DNA of 64,000 bases from Rhinopomastus cyanomelas (taxonomy: Eukaryota; Chordata; Aves; Bucerotiformes; Rhinopomastidae), in assembly GCA_013400115.1 (NCBI GenBank), contig VXBP01002556.1:991002-1055001 (forward strand), written 5' to 3'. Numbering within the stretch: position 1 is the stretch's first letter; each line of letters starts with the position of its first letter. The position numbers were made by a program, and so were the translations under genes. The notes below the pieces were generated by a model. The model saw only the letters and a list, made by a program, of their open reading frames with translations, had not been told where the DNA came from and made no database searches. Shown here piece after piece: positions 12,441-26,166 of the stretch.

Positions 12441-15400
12441 ACGTAAGTACGCTGTAACAGCAGACTTAATGCTATCAAACATGTCTCTCAATCATGGATT
12501 GGCAGAAGCAATCTTTATAGGTGGAGATGCTTCTATAATGGAGTGATATCAGACCACAATTCGCTTTACCTAACACAGAGGTGAAGTACAGAAGATGCAG
12601 AAAAGGCAGCCAAATTCCCTTCCCAAAAACAGTGTAAAAAAAGCAGGGGTCAACAACTGTGGGAATGAAGAAGCAAATGTCGCAATTTCAGAATGGAACT
12701 GAACACACTACTCACAGCAAGTGTTGGAAACAAATACAAACCCATCATATTAATCTTCAAGTTTGTTCTTTGTTTCCTGAACTGACACTGCCTAAGCTAT
12801 GTGTGCCATCATGAAGCCAACTGACTGACAACAATATATTGTTTCCATTATTCAGAGAAGCAAAAACCCCTTTCCTCTCAGGTCTTAAATTCTGTGACAG
12901 AGTAAGCCTATGCCTACGTTAGCAACCACATGATGCAACTGGAGAAGGTCTGTTCAGCAAAGTAATGGCTTCTGAAGAGCCTAAACCACACTCTGCACCA
13001 CGGACACGTGCTCCAGCTTGCTCTCATAGCTGCGTGCCCACACTGCTGCACTGCACCAGGTTCATATCCCCCATTTCAGCTTCTCTGAGACCATTTCTCA
13101 ACCAGAACCAAAGCACAGTAAGTGGAGACAACAAGATTTGCTTCCTCAAATCCCTCTTGAGTCAAACATATCCATTCACATAAAGAGGGTGAAAGCTGGA
13201 TGCAAAAGGTGAACAGAGATGACTAAAATGACCAAAATGTTTTAAGAATCAGAAAAAAACCCTCTTCATTAGTGTGACATTTTGGGGCTGACTCCACACT
13301 GGTGAATTTTAAAGCTATTTGTAGCAGGCACAGTGGGAGGACATAATTAATAAGCTTATCAGTAACAAAAATGCCTAAAGGAGACAACAAGCATCAGGTC
13401 CCTCCACATCAGCCACTGCAGAAATGGCAGATGCTGTCTCAAACAAGTGAACAGCTTAATGACCTAATCTCAGGATATTAAAACACAAGTACCTCTGCCT
13501 GAATCTGTGGGAATTGCAGTTATTTTTGCTTTGTGCTTATCTCCCAGGACATATCAAGCACTCACTCCCACTGTTCACCACCTCCTGCAACCATCATGTA
13601 GGAGAGGAATGTGGTCTCACCACAAAGCCCTCAATGCAAATGAGATCGAAGCACGAGACACTTTCTTGGACTAAACCTCCCACTAAATACCACAGTATTT
13701 CCAAACACTTTTTTTCCCCATCTTCAAGCCAAATCTTTTTTTTTTCCCTCTCTAGTGCTCTGTGTCTGAAATTGTCTGAGTTTTGGCCAATATATATGTG
13801 ATTATTTCTATTTTTACCACAAACAAAAAAGGCATGATCCATGGACTGGGGCACACCCTCTCTTTTTTGGAGTAGCTTTCAAAGCAACCATTACCTCCAG
13901 TAGATCATATCTGTTTGTTTTAGACTTCAGAAATAAACAGCAGATGATGTGATGATGCAGTTACTGTATGAGTCCACTTTATCCAGTTTTGCATGCATTG
14001 TAATGAAAATTTCCATGGGTAAATGTCTCCCCAAATGCTAATACTTGCCACCCCACTCCCCCCCCATTTATCATACAGCTTGGAAATTCTGCACCCCCAT
14101 GCTAGGTCTTTTCCAGCCTCAGTAGTTCCATGATTCTGTAATCCCAAATGCTGGGGTCAACTGTATAGGCTGCCCTCAAGGTGATTAGGTGTCTGTCCTT
14201 ATTTCACCTTGCTTTAATTCACTTTGTTAATTTAACAACGCTCCTCTCCCCCAGTCCTCCTTACAGGACGGGAAAGTAACAAGTCTGAGTTAATATAAAC
14301 TGAAGGACTGTATTTAAACAATCCCACTGGAAAACAAAAGAAAACAACGAAATCCCCAAACAGACAAAGCTCTGTTGCTCGGGTTCTTCACTGCTGTGAC
14401 ACAGCACAGTCTAGGCTCTTCCTCTGAGGAAACGGGAAAATAATTATTTTAAAATCCCAGTACAGACCAACAGCCTTAAGGAACCTCCCAATGAAAGCCA
14501 CCAATGGTGACTCTGGTTGTCCTCTAGACATGCTTTCTGTCACAGCAGGTCTGAAGAATTCAAGTCAAAACAACCTAAAGCGTGGGAAGAACTGATGTCC
14601 CACTGATGGGCAAGGCTTTGGGCAATTTTATTGTGGCCAAACATGTGGCTAGATCCTGTCATGTGTGGTGGGGTGGTGGTAGCCTTCTCTTCATTCATCC
14701 CCTTCACTAAGCATCCTGCTTCTCACAGCAGCCTCCTGGTTCCTGGTGTCTCCTCAGAGGAGAGAGAAAAATGTGTCTTCTCTTCTTCACTGTCCAGAAT
14801 TATAGTTACAAAAGCAAAGAGGCAGCTGAGCCAAACAACCCAGTGATACATGAAACCATCATCACAAAGGTCTAACGCAAACACAAGGGGACTGCATCTC
14901 AGAAGTGTACTTAGATTGCAGGAAAAGTCACACTACAGAAGACCTAGGGAAACACAATGGGTAACTTGCTGTGGAGTTTGTTACCATTTGTGCAGTACAT
15001 GTTTGCACGCTGTGGGATCAGACCAATTTCATCTTATAGCCAACATACAGACTGATACTAATGTGGTGGAGGAAGAAGAGGGAGAGAAGGGTTCCACTCA
15101 TTTTTGTTAGGAGAGCTAATAGCTTTTGGTATTAGAGAAATATAAATAACTCTAGGCAAAAGTTAGATCAAAAAAAACCAAGTTAGGTCTAAAATATCCC
15201 TTGGAATGTGAAAAACAGATCTTAGACAGCTCTGGTTTGAAGGCCACTACTTGACATAAAGAAGTGAAAATTTGTGGAGGAAAGATTCACGCAGATATTG
15301 CTCTCCGAGGCAGCACTTTGCTTTTCAAGAAAAGAGCCACATACTGTCTCATCTGGAGCGTGAGAAGTCAAAGCGTTCATCCTTAAAAGTTTGCCAGATT

Positions 15401-15699
15401 CTCTAACAAATGACAAGCATCACAGAAAACTTTTACTGATGGAGCCGTTTGTTCCTGTGCTGGTTTTTGTTCTTCTCTTAACAAAAGCGCTGGAATTGTC
15501 AATATTATTTTTCTGCTAAGTTATCAGTGATCTATATAACATCACCTTCTAGAGGGTAAATCAGCCTTAGGATGGTCTTCTTGTACTTCGGCAGGTTCAG
15601 AATGAAAGCGTCTGCTGGTTCCTTCCTCACTTCCCCTGCTATGTCCTAGAGCAAGACAACCGTAAAGTTGTTAAGCACTTAAATTGTTTTTCCCTAGAG
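12441..15699. other. Mostly unique intron sequence
   Basis: Holds only the 45-bp CR1 tail at 14096, a T-run near 13735-13746 and a C-run near 14060. There is no gene. Confidence 0.55.
14096..14141 (+). mobile_element. Short CR1 tail
   Basis: GGTCTTTTCCAGCCTCAG followed by TAGTTCCATGATTCTGTAAT is a diverged 45-bp CR1 3' end. Confidence 0.7.
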
Positions 15700-16206
15700 T
15701 CTTCTCTGTCCTTGTGACACCTCATTTGGAGTAATGCATCCAGTACAAGAGCCCCTAATACAGAAGGACATGGAACTGTTGGAGTGAGGCCAAGAGGAGA
15801 GCTCCAAGGATCAGCACCTCAGCTGTGAAGACAGGCTGTGGAAATCTGGGTTGTTCAGCCTGGAGGAGAGAAGGCTCCAGGTGAACCTTATAGCAGCCTT
15901 ACAGTACCTAGAGCGGGCTACAGGAAAGCTGTAGTGGGATTTTTATGAGATGTAGGACAAGGAGGGGGGGGATGGTTTCAAACTGAAAGAGGGTAGATTT
16001 ATATTAGCTTTTGAAAATAAATTCCTCACTATGAGGGTAGTGAGACACTGGAACAGTTTGCCTAGGGAAGCCTGGAGGTTTTCAAGGTTTGGTTGGATGG
16101 GGCTCTAATCAACCTGCTCTAGAGAGAGGTGTCCCTGCCCATGGTGGATGGGTTGGAACTAGACGATCTCTGAGGTCACTTCCAACCTAAACTATCTATT
16201 ATTCCA
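15700..16206 (+). mobile_element. CR1 LINE 3' fragment (about 500 bp)
   Basis: Plus-strand CR1 with the landmarks GGAGTAATGCATCCAGTAC, TTCAGCCTGGAGGAGAGAAGG, GACACTGGAACAG, TGGAACTAGACGATCTCTG and an end near TTCCAACCTAAACTATC. It is 5'-truncated in the last part of ORF2. A G-run at about 15963-15970 lies inside it. Confidence 0.9.
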
Positions 16207-18455
16207 TCTTCCTAGCAAAAGCCCTGAGTAACATTTACTCCAGAAATCTTGACAGCAATGTTTTAAAATTTTTATCACCATGGATCCCCTCTCCCACGTG
16301 ACTGGAAATGCAGTGTTATCCTGGAATAGAAAGAGAACCAAAACGCTTTTTTAGCAGCAAAGAATCCCAGTGGGACAGTGTGTCCAAGCCTGTCACTTGC
16401 ATGAGGGAATGAAGGACAACTGAAAGGCAGAGCAGAGCCTCAATAGCTGAGGCAACAGTGCACTGGGATTGCCTCACATTTTTTGCCATATTCTGCTCTC
16501 TCACCTTCCTTCTGCTGATCGATGCACCGAGAAAGGGTCAGTTTTGAAAGCTTATCAAACCCCACCATCATGACAAAGTACTGTCAATGCCTCCAGAAGG
16601 AAGGTTACATTTGCCAAAGTATTCCCTGGCAGAGCTGATCTTTCATCATCTCAACCAACTGACTACAACGGGAGCACCATCAAGCCTCAAGTGTGCTCTT
16701 ACCCAGTAAGGGCTCTTATCTCGCTTATACTGGAGGACCTCGCAACAGCTTCTGCACTTACCACAAGCAGCACTCTCTAGAAAATTGCTTTTATCCCTGC
16801 TCACAGATAAATGGACAAATCTGTGGAAGCAGTCTGTACAAACTCCCTTCAAGACCAGGAGGAGCTGTTTATATACTTTTCAGGGGTTCTAGACCTAAAG
16901 ATTTGCTGAAAATCTTCCGATGTATCATTTGCATGGTAAAAAATGTGGCTTGAAGCTCTCACCCCTTCATCCTCTCTAGGTGATTTAAAGTAGCATGACT
17001 GATGGAACCATGACAAAATCAGCTCCCGAAAACATAAAGAGCTGATGAGCTGTATGTTTTTTCTTCAGAGTGAGCTGCAGTAGACCATTCAGCTGGTTTC
17101 TCCCTCCTTCCTTCTTTTTTTGATTTGTTAACTCCCTTAGGGCAGAGCCAAGAATCTCAGTGTGCCACAATAACCACGTTTACTTATTTCCAGCTCCTGT
17201 CTGTAGTACCATATCGTAGCAGCTCAACCTGGCATCACCGTGGTGCTCTTCACCAGTGAGCCCAGTAAGGAATCCAAGCTGTTCCTCATTATGTGATACT
17301 TGGGAGATAGGGGAGGGTAAAAAAAGCAAGGAAGGAGAGAAGGGGGAGCTAACCAGGGCAGCACAGGACACAATGAGAAATAGGATGGAGTGAGTGATGA
17401 CTGACAGAAGTGTGAAGGAGGAACATGACACCAGAATGTACAAAGAATGAAAAATAAAATAGCTGAAGCTATGAGGGAGTGGGTTGGGTGAGAAGGAGAG
17501 AACCGACAAGACAACCTGAGTCAGAAGAAGGGGAAATAAAAAACCCTAAAGAAAACAAACTCATGTGCAACAGAGTGCCATCCCTCAGTATTCAGAGTCA
17601 GTAAAGTACTTCTGAATACTTTTCAGAGCTTAATTCACTGACGGAATTGAAAAAACAAACAAAAATGCAACAAACCACCAAAACAACTTTCAAGACTGCT
17701 CAGGAGTGCTCCCAACCAACCCACTCCAAAGAGGTCATGATTTCCTCTAATTGCAAGTGAATAATCAGGTTCCCCTTGGGCAAAATGTTCATGAAAAACC
17801 AGAATGAAGTGAGCGAGGGAGCACCTGCTTAATGAGTGGATTTGCCTTTCCAGAAAGGCTGGTGTATAGGTGCATTATGCAGAGCCACAGCAGAGTTTAA
17901 GTGTGGGCGTGAGCTTACACAGTCAATTAGGCATAATTTAATTACATTTAAATAATAATGAAGCATATTTTAATTGGGTATAATTTCTTTGTTGTGCAAT
18001 GCTGTGCATCTTGCTAAGCCAAATTCACAGACATTTAGCAATGCCAGAACTCAGCTTGCCCAGGCTATCTGCAGCCTCCTGTGCCCTCACCGTTGGACAC
18101 AGGGTGCAATTAGCCCAATGTACGTTACTGCTTCCTTCACAGTCCTACCTCTCACAGGGCACAGAATGGGCGCAGCTCCTGAAACAGAACTGGCATTCAG
18201 CACATGTTCGAACCTGCCACATTACATTGGGGGGCACCTAGAAGGTAACAACAGAGGCTACAAGATCCTGACTACGTATCTAAACTGAGCTCAGACTGGC
18301 AGTCAGGCCAATGTACATGATCGCAACAGCCTTCTTTCTGGGATGACCTAAAGCTACACATGCCTCTCAAGAGGTTCCTCCTTGAACCCCCACCAAGGCT
18401 CACTGCTCAGCACATGCATTCAAGGATCATTCATTCCTCAGGTACAAACCATTTT
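16207..18455. other. Intron sequence with an AT-rich, homeobox-motif-rich patch
   Basis: No coding sequence was recognised. About 17790-18000 stands out for clustered TAAT and ATTA motifs and is discussed as a finding. Confidence 0.55.
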
Positions 18456-18943
18456 CACAGAATCACAGAATGTTAGAGGTTGGAAGTGACATTGAAAGAT
18501 CACCTAGTCCAACGTTCCCACCAGAGCAGGGTCACCTACAGTACGTCACACAAGAACATGTCCAGGTGAATTTTGACTGTCTTCAGAGAAGGAGACTCCA
18601 CAACTTCTCTGGGCAGCCTGTTCCAGGGCTTTGTCACCTTCACCATGAAAAAGTTTTTCCTTATGCTTACATGGAACCTCCCTCGCTCTCACTTTCACCC
18701 ATGCCCCTTGTTCTATCATTGGACACCACTGAGAAGAGCCTGGCACCTGACACGTGCCCTTTACATATTTATAAATATTAATAAATAATTATGACTCCTT
18801 CAGTCTCCTCCATGCTACATCAGTCTCCTTCAAGCTACAGAGACCCAGCTCCCCCAGCCTTTCCTTGTAAGGGAGTTGCTGCACTCCCCTAATCACCCTT
18901 ATAGCTCTGTGCTGGATTCTTCCAAGCAGTTCCCTGTCCTTCT
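18456..18943 (-). mobile_element. CR1 LINE 3' fragment (about 490 bp), minus strand
   Basis: The plus strand opens with CACAGAATCACAGAATG, the reverse complement of a CR1 tail, and continues through GGGCAGCCTGTTCCAGGGC, TGGAACCTCCCTCGCTC and GAGACCCAGCTCCCCCAG to about 18943. The element therefore points left, with a truncated 5' end at the right. Confidence 0.93.
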
Positions 18944-21900
18944 ATTTATTTTTTTAATACACTAAGGGCATCCAGATGCTTAATTTAATTTGCCTGTTGG
19001 AATTTATGCTTAACACCAAGGCTTTTTTAGCTAACTAAATATATAAGGATGGCTCTTATCTCTGCTTCAAAGTCTCCCTAAGATCCAAAAGCAGCTGCTT
19101 ACTGTGTTTGCCACATACAAATTGCACAATGCTGTGATTAACGTGGGTTTCCTTGGAACTAGCTCAGGTTGGTTTCTACAGCTCACAAAAATTAATAAGA
19201 TGATCTTCCAGGCCACAGGCTGGCACATAAATGAGGTCTTGAGGAGAGCGCAAGATAAGGGCACTGAGAGATGCTCTAGGTACCTGCACTGCAGGGGAGT
19301 GGCAATTTCTCTTATTTTGGACACCATCATACTTCATATGCCAGTTGTGCCCAAAGACAGTGAAGCTCTAGGTCAGTTAGATGTCCAAATCCAAAAGTAA
19401 GTGGCTTCTGCAAGCTATAAGCAAGCTAGAAATCAAGGGAGGGGACACGATGTTTAATTTGGGAAGAAGTATGGATACACATTTACTGTTCAATTCACAC
19501 ATTTTAAGATCCCCAAACTCTGTGAAGTAATGTAAATTGATTTGGACATTACAGGCAAACATCCACCTCCCAGCTACTCCTGCAAGATCCCAGTAATTTG
19601 TGTTTCACTGAAACATAGCTGGGCTAATACAGGTCTGCAAGAGAGCCAGCCTTAATTCGATAACAGAAAGAAAAAGCCAACACTTTATGATAATTTGTTT
19701 ATATGGACTTTGTCTCATTTTCCATGCAAATTGGTCTGCCCCAGCCTCCAGACACCCCTTCACACTATGCTTTTCTCCACTACACTGAAGAGCCCTTCAG
19801 TGCTTCAGGTTTTCTCTCCTTCAAGGTCCTCAATGCTTGCAGCAAAGAACTAGCCATTTCAAACAATTTTCCTTTCACAGCCTGTGATTTCAGAGTAACT
19901 GCACAGCAAAGTTCAAAATCACAGAAAGTTTGCAGACAGGTGTATTCCCTCTGATAATATGCTTGCTAAGCAGGACTACTGGCTAAAGCTCAACGTAGCT
20001 AGTTAACTGTGGGATAGTGTCTTGTTTACTTAATACTATTTCTAAAGGCTTTACAAATTGTCTATATAAAGAAATCTGCCTGTCACTGAAATCATCCTCT
20101 TCTTCACTGCAAATCAGTGTCTGATCAAGGCTGAGCAACGCTCCATAACAGGGAGCACAGACGGGCACCAGGCTGCAGCCTGTCCAAATCCCAGAGTGCC
20201 TCTGCTTGACATGACCTGGGACATGTGCATCTTGCTATTATGAGCTACTCCTTGCATAAATGTTAATGGTCACAGAGGTCATTACACTCCAACAGAACAA
20301 CTGTACAAGCCCATATTTTAACCCTAATGCATCGCACTCCTACATAAGGAAAGATTTGGTTGGCTGACAGCTGCATTAAATGCTGTAGGTGCATTCAGAA
20401 ACTCACAGCTCCTAGAGCTGGGGTCATTACCACCATCTGGTGTTATGGTTGCTCAAAAATGCCTTTTACAAACACTGGTTTTGATGGTTTACTTGCTACT
20501 TGTCCAAACTGTAACCTGTAACTGGCTGAGACTTTCCAGGCTAGACCAGCTGCATCATGGTGAGTACCTTTGAAATCTACTGAAGACAGAACAACTGCTG
20601 CATTATGACTAATACTAAATCACAGCTGCCTGAAAAATGTCTACTGTCCATGTCTTTTGGAAGACTTTGAATTGGCATGGGAGCAGCCTCCATGGGAGAG
20701 ATGTGTTTGATTTTTTGCTCTGTTAAAATGCTGTCCACTTTCTCTCCCAAATTGCAAGCCTTTAACAAACTGTCACTCACAAACACTTGCTGCTCATTTC
20801 CCGAGAGCTCAGAGCCTATCTGTGTGATGGCCCTGCAAACCGGGTGTGACCCACTCCATGTCAGACCCACTGATGTCTCCTGCTATTGCTATTATTAGCT
20901 GTACCATATTGCTACCTGTTCATCCCAGAGCTGAGCGTAGGCACTGTGCACTCTGGTGCTCTTGCTGTCTCTCAAAACAGTAAGAAAAGGAAACATTTCC
21001 AAATACACAAAACAACCTGAAACAAATTAAACCTGCCTGTGAGGATGAGGGGAAGAAAAGGAGGAGAACAGGTAGAAAAGATTATGTCAACCATGATGAT
21101 GGTGAGATTAAAAAAACTAGCAAACACCCCTGGCCCCCACCAAACCCATGGTTTTCTGGACATTGGAGAAAAAGAGTTTTGTGACTGCAAGCCAAGGAAA
21201 GGAAAGGGTGCAGTTACAGTGTTTAGCAGGGAAGAAGATCCTGGGAAGCAACAAATGCCATGCTGAGGAGGATGGGACTGGAACAAAAGCCTAAAGAGTG
21301 CAAAGCACAGATCACTAGGCTGGACAGATGAGCCAGACAACAGAGGACAAAGAGTTATACCAGGGATAGGCAGAAAAAGGCCTGCGCCTAATTCTGTGCC
21401 TAAACTCTCATTCAGACCCTAAACTGACAAAACTTCTGCATCTCTTTTTTTCAAGGAAAACAACTGCAAAATCAAATTAAAAAATGAGTTGCATCCATGC
21501 CTAATGATGACACTTATTTGACAGCCCAGGACCAAATTGCCACTTTTAACCATCACCTGAGGGGACTTCTTCTATATTCTTCTTTCCAAACCAAGGAAAT
21601 CATGCTGAAAACTCTGCCAAAACACCACAATCCCCATTACAAAGTCAAACGTTGAAAAACAGATATTAGCTTCCAACTTATTTTGACTTTGACCCAGAGC
21701 TCTTCACTCCATTATCACTGTCTCCCTGTCTGTGGGTTATGAGGCTGCTCCCAAATAAGTCAGGACCACAGTGCTGCAAGGACTTGTCTATGATTGCACT
21801 TGATGCATGATCTCGCATGCAGGCAGAGAGGAGAAAAAACTGTAAGAAGAACAGAAGCTGAGGTAAAGGCTCCATGGGCAACTGCATCCCAACTCTTCTC

Positions 21901-24014
21901 CTTCCATAGAAACATATTCTGAATCAAGGGATTCACTGGCAGCTTCTGCCTGAACACACTGCACCTCCCACCTACTCTGGCACATCCAAGTATGATGACC
22001 AGCACCAACTGCAACCAACTCTTCCCAGCACATATCCAGCATCTTCTAGCAGTACATGCTCAGCTAAGTCAGACACCCAAAATCACACACAGAAAAGTAC
22101 CTTTTGGGACGTTATTCTTTCTTCAAATACTACTCTCTAAACTTCAGTTTGTGGATGAAAGAAGGAAAGTTGAACAGTCACCATTTAAGCACCACTTAAG
22201 GAGAAAAAATAATAAAGTAACCAACTCTCAGCGAAAATGGCTGAATAATCCTTTAAATTAAAACCTGTGGAAAACACAAGGCACCTCGGGCAGCCTTCAT
22301 CCCACCCACTTAATTTGCAGTGCCTGGCTTCATCGCCTTATTAATCTTCTTTTAACATAATTGTTTGCAAAGGATAAGGAAAGGCTGGAGTTTGCTCTCC
22401 CATTGAAAGGCCACTTGGATCCTTTACGACTGCAATAACTTCCTTTTACTTGGTACAAATAAAGTAAGAACTGCATATCACCATTCTGAAATTCACCTGC
22501 CCAAATCTAGACACAAGGTGTGTTTGCTTTGACTGAGAGACATTGTTTTCTAACAGGAAGGCAGAGTTATCTGATAGGAATATACAGCTAATGCAGTACA
22601 AGCAAGTTATTAAACGGAGTCCAACTGGGCACATGATGAACAACCCCGAAAACACAATTCAAGGGGTAAACCACCACCAGGCCACTGAGCATAATAACCT
22701 GTTTGCAAGGCTTGGGGACTGCATGGGATAGAAATAATTTTAAATCAATTGAGTTACTGTTTCTTAGCAATTTGATGGAAAGGAGAAACAGTGTAATTGG
22801 CAATCAAGGGCTCCTTTGGGAGCTTCCTAACAGCCAGCTGGATTTGTAAATGCATGTTAATCTGCCAGGGCTGAATTCTGCACGCACTTAAACAGTGGGG
22901 TAAATTGCATGCTCGGTGTAAATTACTCCAAACAGAGATGTAAGCAGTGAAGTAGTACAACTTGCATGTCAAAGGAATGCTGCTTTTGCCCCTAAAAGTA
23001 AATACAAATCTACTTCCACTCCCCTGCCAAAACAGAGTTCACTGACTGCCATCAAGTACTCACTCCTCACTCGCCAAGCAGTAACTAAATATAGCTCAGG
23101 GACGAATACGCAGTCTGCATGACTAATTAACTGGCTCCTTTATCTCACTTTCCTCCAACCTTTACATACTTAATAATATCCATTTATTAAATCAACAGGC
23201 TTATGTATAAAACCAAGCCCAGCATTTTATTTTAAATCCCTATATATAGGGGGGATCTCTAGCAATCAGCTGGATCGAGTGCCTGGGAGGACTGAGGGGT
23301 CACTTAGACCTTGATCTTAACTCGAAAGGTATTTTACAATTGTGTCATGATTTGCTTTGCAAAAATAACATTCCAACTGATCTTGCATTCCTGGAAATAA
23401 TTTCCTGTTAGCGCTGATTGCCTTTATGTGAAAAACACATGCACCAAATGTCCTATGCCGTGAAGGAAGAAGAACTGGAAGTGACTTTTCTTCTGTTTAT
23501 CAACCAGGCTGTGTAAACTCACATATAAGTTACCTTCAAAGGGAAAGATGCTTCTCGGCTGTAAGTGCATCTCAAAACCACCCACACAACTATCTCAGGT
23601 GTTTGAATTACAAGTGATGGCACGGTGTCATCACTGGAGGACTCTCTACTCATTATGGCAAGAGCCTCAACAACTGCCAGATTGCTGAAGTTAGGTGAGG
23701 TTAATTCCTCTCCACCCTGGCATGTCACTGAAGAAAGGGCAGACTTTCTAAAAAGCATCTCCAAAAAGCTTCACTTTGGTGGATTCCTGGCAGAAGCCCC
23801 ATTTTACATAAAATTAGTGAAGGTTGCTTCTGTCTTTTTTCATTCATCTATCTCCTGCAACTGTCCTGAAGAGAAGATGCTGAATCTGTCACGGATTTAT
23901 GAGGTATTTGAAGACACTCATAAAACCAGACCTTGTAGCTGTAGAGACAGACACCCAGCAAAGGAATCCTCCAAGGTTACTGGGAGAGGCTCTGGGATGC
24001 CTGTAGGAAGGCTG
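18944..24014. other. Repeat-poor intron sequence
   Basis: A 5-kb stretch without recognised CR1. It includes the candidate conserved blocks at 22.3-23.45 kb. A 149-codon plus-strand frame (23625-24074) runs into the CR1 at its right edge and matches nothing I know. Confidence 0.55.
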
Positions 24015-24274
24015 GGGAAGAACTGTTCACAAGAGCATGAAATGACAGGACATGGGGTAATGGCTTTAACCTAGAAAAGGGTAGATTTGGGCTGGACATT
24101 AGGAAGAAGTTCTTTAATCTGAGGATGGTAGAGGCCCCATCACTGGAGACATTCAGGATCAGACTTGATGGGGCTCTCAGCAATATGTTCCAGTTAGAGA
24201 TGGCCCTGGTTGTTGCAGGAAGGTTGGACTAGATGACATTTGGAGGTCCCTTGCAATCCAATGCATTCTATATT
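24015..24274 (+). mobile_element. CR1 LINE 3' fragment (about 260 bp)
   Basis: Plus-strand CR1 tail with GGGCTGGACATTAGGAAGAA, GGAGACATTCAGGATCAGAC, GAAGGTTGGACTAGATGACA and an end near AATGCATTCTATA. The left boundary is approximate. Confidence 0.88.
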
Positions 24275-26085
24275 TCCAGGCCAAGGGTCAAAGGCAGGCC
24301 AGCACCTACTGAATGGCCCAGGCAGTTGGATACCCCACTTAGCCCTGCACTGAACACAAAAGCAACCTAATATGGGTCATATGAGCACTTTAAGGAATGA
24401 TAGCTATGGTGGGTCTGGTATTTACAGGCAACAGAAAAGGTGGGGAAGAATAAATTCTTCTCAGGTGGAGAATGTAAAATATATCCTGTTCTATGCATTT
24501 CTCCCCAGTAAAGAGAAAAGCAACTTGATAGGCCAAAATTTTTCTGACCCTCTAGCACACAGCTCTTCACATTAATCAAAGACAAATTAAACTCTGCAAC
24601 TGCAAAATAAGTCCTGAGGGGAAAAAACCCCTAACCAACAACAAAAAGCCATCCCCTCACCAGGTTTCACATCCTCTGAGGAAGCATTGCTTATGTTAGT
24701 TCCAGAGGTTCAAAGTGAAATTAGCTGCCTCCAGGAGCAGCAACTGAGCAACATGGAAAACGATTTTCTCAGTCCTGAGTTGTTTGAAAAAGATCACTTC
24801 ATTCTGCATCTGGCCCGAGACTGTTATCCGAATGCCTCTCCAGGGAAGTCCTGTAATGTCCACAAGTTCTAAAACTAAAAAGGACTAAACAGTAGAAAAT
24901 ACAACAGGAAGTAAAATACAGCATCTTTTCCCCAGGGATGGCTCTATTACAGCCTTCAACACAGCAAAGTACCACAGGATTACTTCCCTTCTCCTGGTTA
25001 TGATTAAATGCCTATTTGGAAGAATGTACCATTCAAAACAGCAACCTTAAGAGTTGAGAATAGACTTTGATGGTCTTAAAGCTGAGGTCAAATCCCATCA
25101 CAATCAATACAAGCTGCTGGCTTACTTCATTTACATTTTCTCTTACTTCCTTCCCTACGTCTGTACTTTCCTGTAAGTTTATTTATTGGCAAGCCTCCAA
25201 ATTGTCCCATCTGAGCATGAAGCTTTCTGGAACACCTCTGACCACTCTTGCTTTACGTTACCCTTCCTGTAGTTGAAAGGTCCCTTGGTGTTGCAGCCCC
25301 CCTGGGGCTCTCTGCTTTCTTGAAGAGGGATCTAGGCGTTTCACAGGAATGCAACTCCAAGAAGAACCTGAGATGTGTCCCCTGGCCTCTGTAGAGCGGG
25401 CTGTAAACCAGCAAACACTGGAGATTTGAGATGAAAAGTAAGGAAATTCACTTTTTTGCCCAAATGAAGGACAAATGTCTGCTAATGTCTGAACTGCAGC
25501 ACATCACCTGGAAGCAGAGCCATAGCATGAGTCCATCACCCAGAAACACAAAACTCAAGAGTCTCCTGAGATAAGGACTGAAATAAGGGCTTCTCAAAAG
25601 ACCTGGAAGGAGAAGAAGCGAGTGGGATAAGACACTTTATGCTTTGCTATGACTAATACAGCATTCAGAATAAGCTCTTCACACCCAACTTGGAAGAAGA
25701 AAAAAACCCAGTATTCATTTGGCTCTATTAACAACCATAAGTACCATACTTCAGCCTTCTCTTTGACTAATGCTGTGATTAAAAGTTACATAAAAAGAGC
25801 AAGGATTTTACATTTGAACCTGAACAGCAGGGATGGAAATAATCTTATTTCAGCTGTATGAAGATTAGGATGTCTACTGTAAGGCAATCACTTCGGTTCC
25901 CATTATAATTCCTGAAGAAAGAGGACCCCTATGTGTGCCTCCAAGACACAACTTTTTGACTTACAAAATTAAAATACTATGAATGCCATTGCTGCTAAAC
26001 TAAGAGATAACAGTGTGAAACAGTCAAAGACTCTCCTCTCAGTAAAGCACCTATCTGCTCTCCAGAGAATACATGGAATTTACTC

Positions 26086-26166
26086 ATTTCTCTCTTTCTC
26101 TCTCTCTCTTCCTCTTTCTCTTGTCCTCTCTTTCTTTCCTTCTCCCCTGCTTTCGTCTTTTTTCTT
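26086..26166 (+). repeat. Polypyrimidine tract (CT-rich, about 80 bp)
   Basis: Nearly all C and T for about 80 bases, with short (TC)n runs and very few purines. It is low-complexity DNA able to form a triplex in principle. Confidence 0.9.

Noticed and set aside
16927..16934. Octamer ATTTGCAT (also at 33610-33617 and as reverse complement at 62141-62148)
   Set aside because: A few such 8-mers are expected by chance in 64 kb of AT-rich DNA, and nothing near them adds support.
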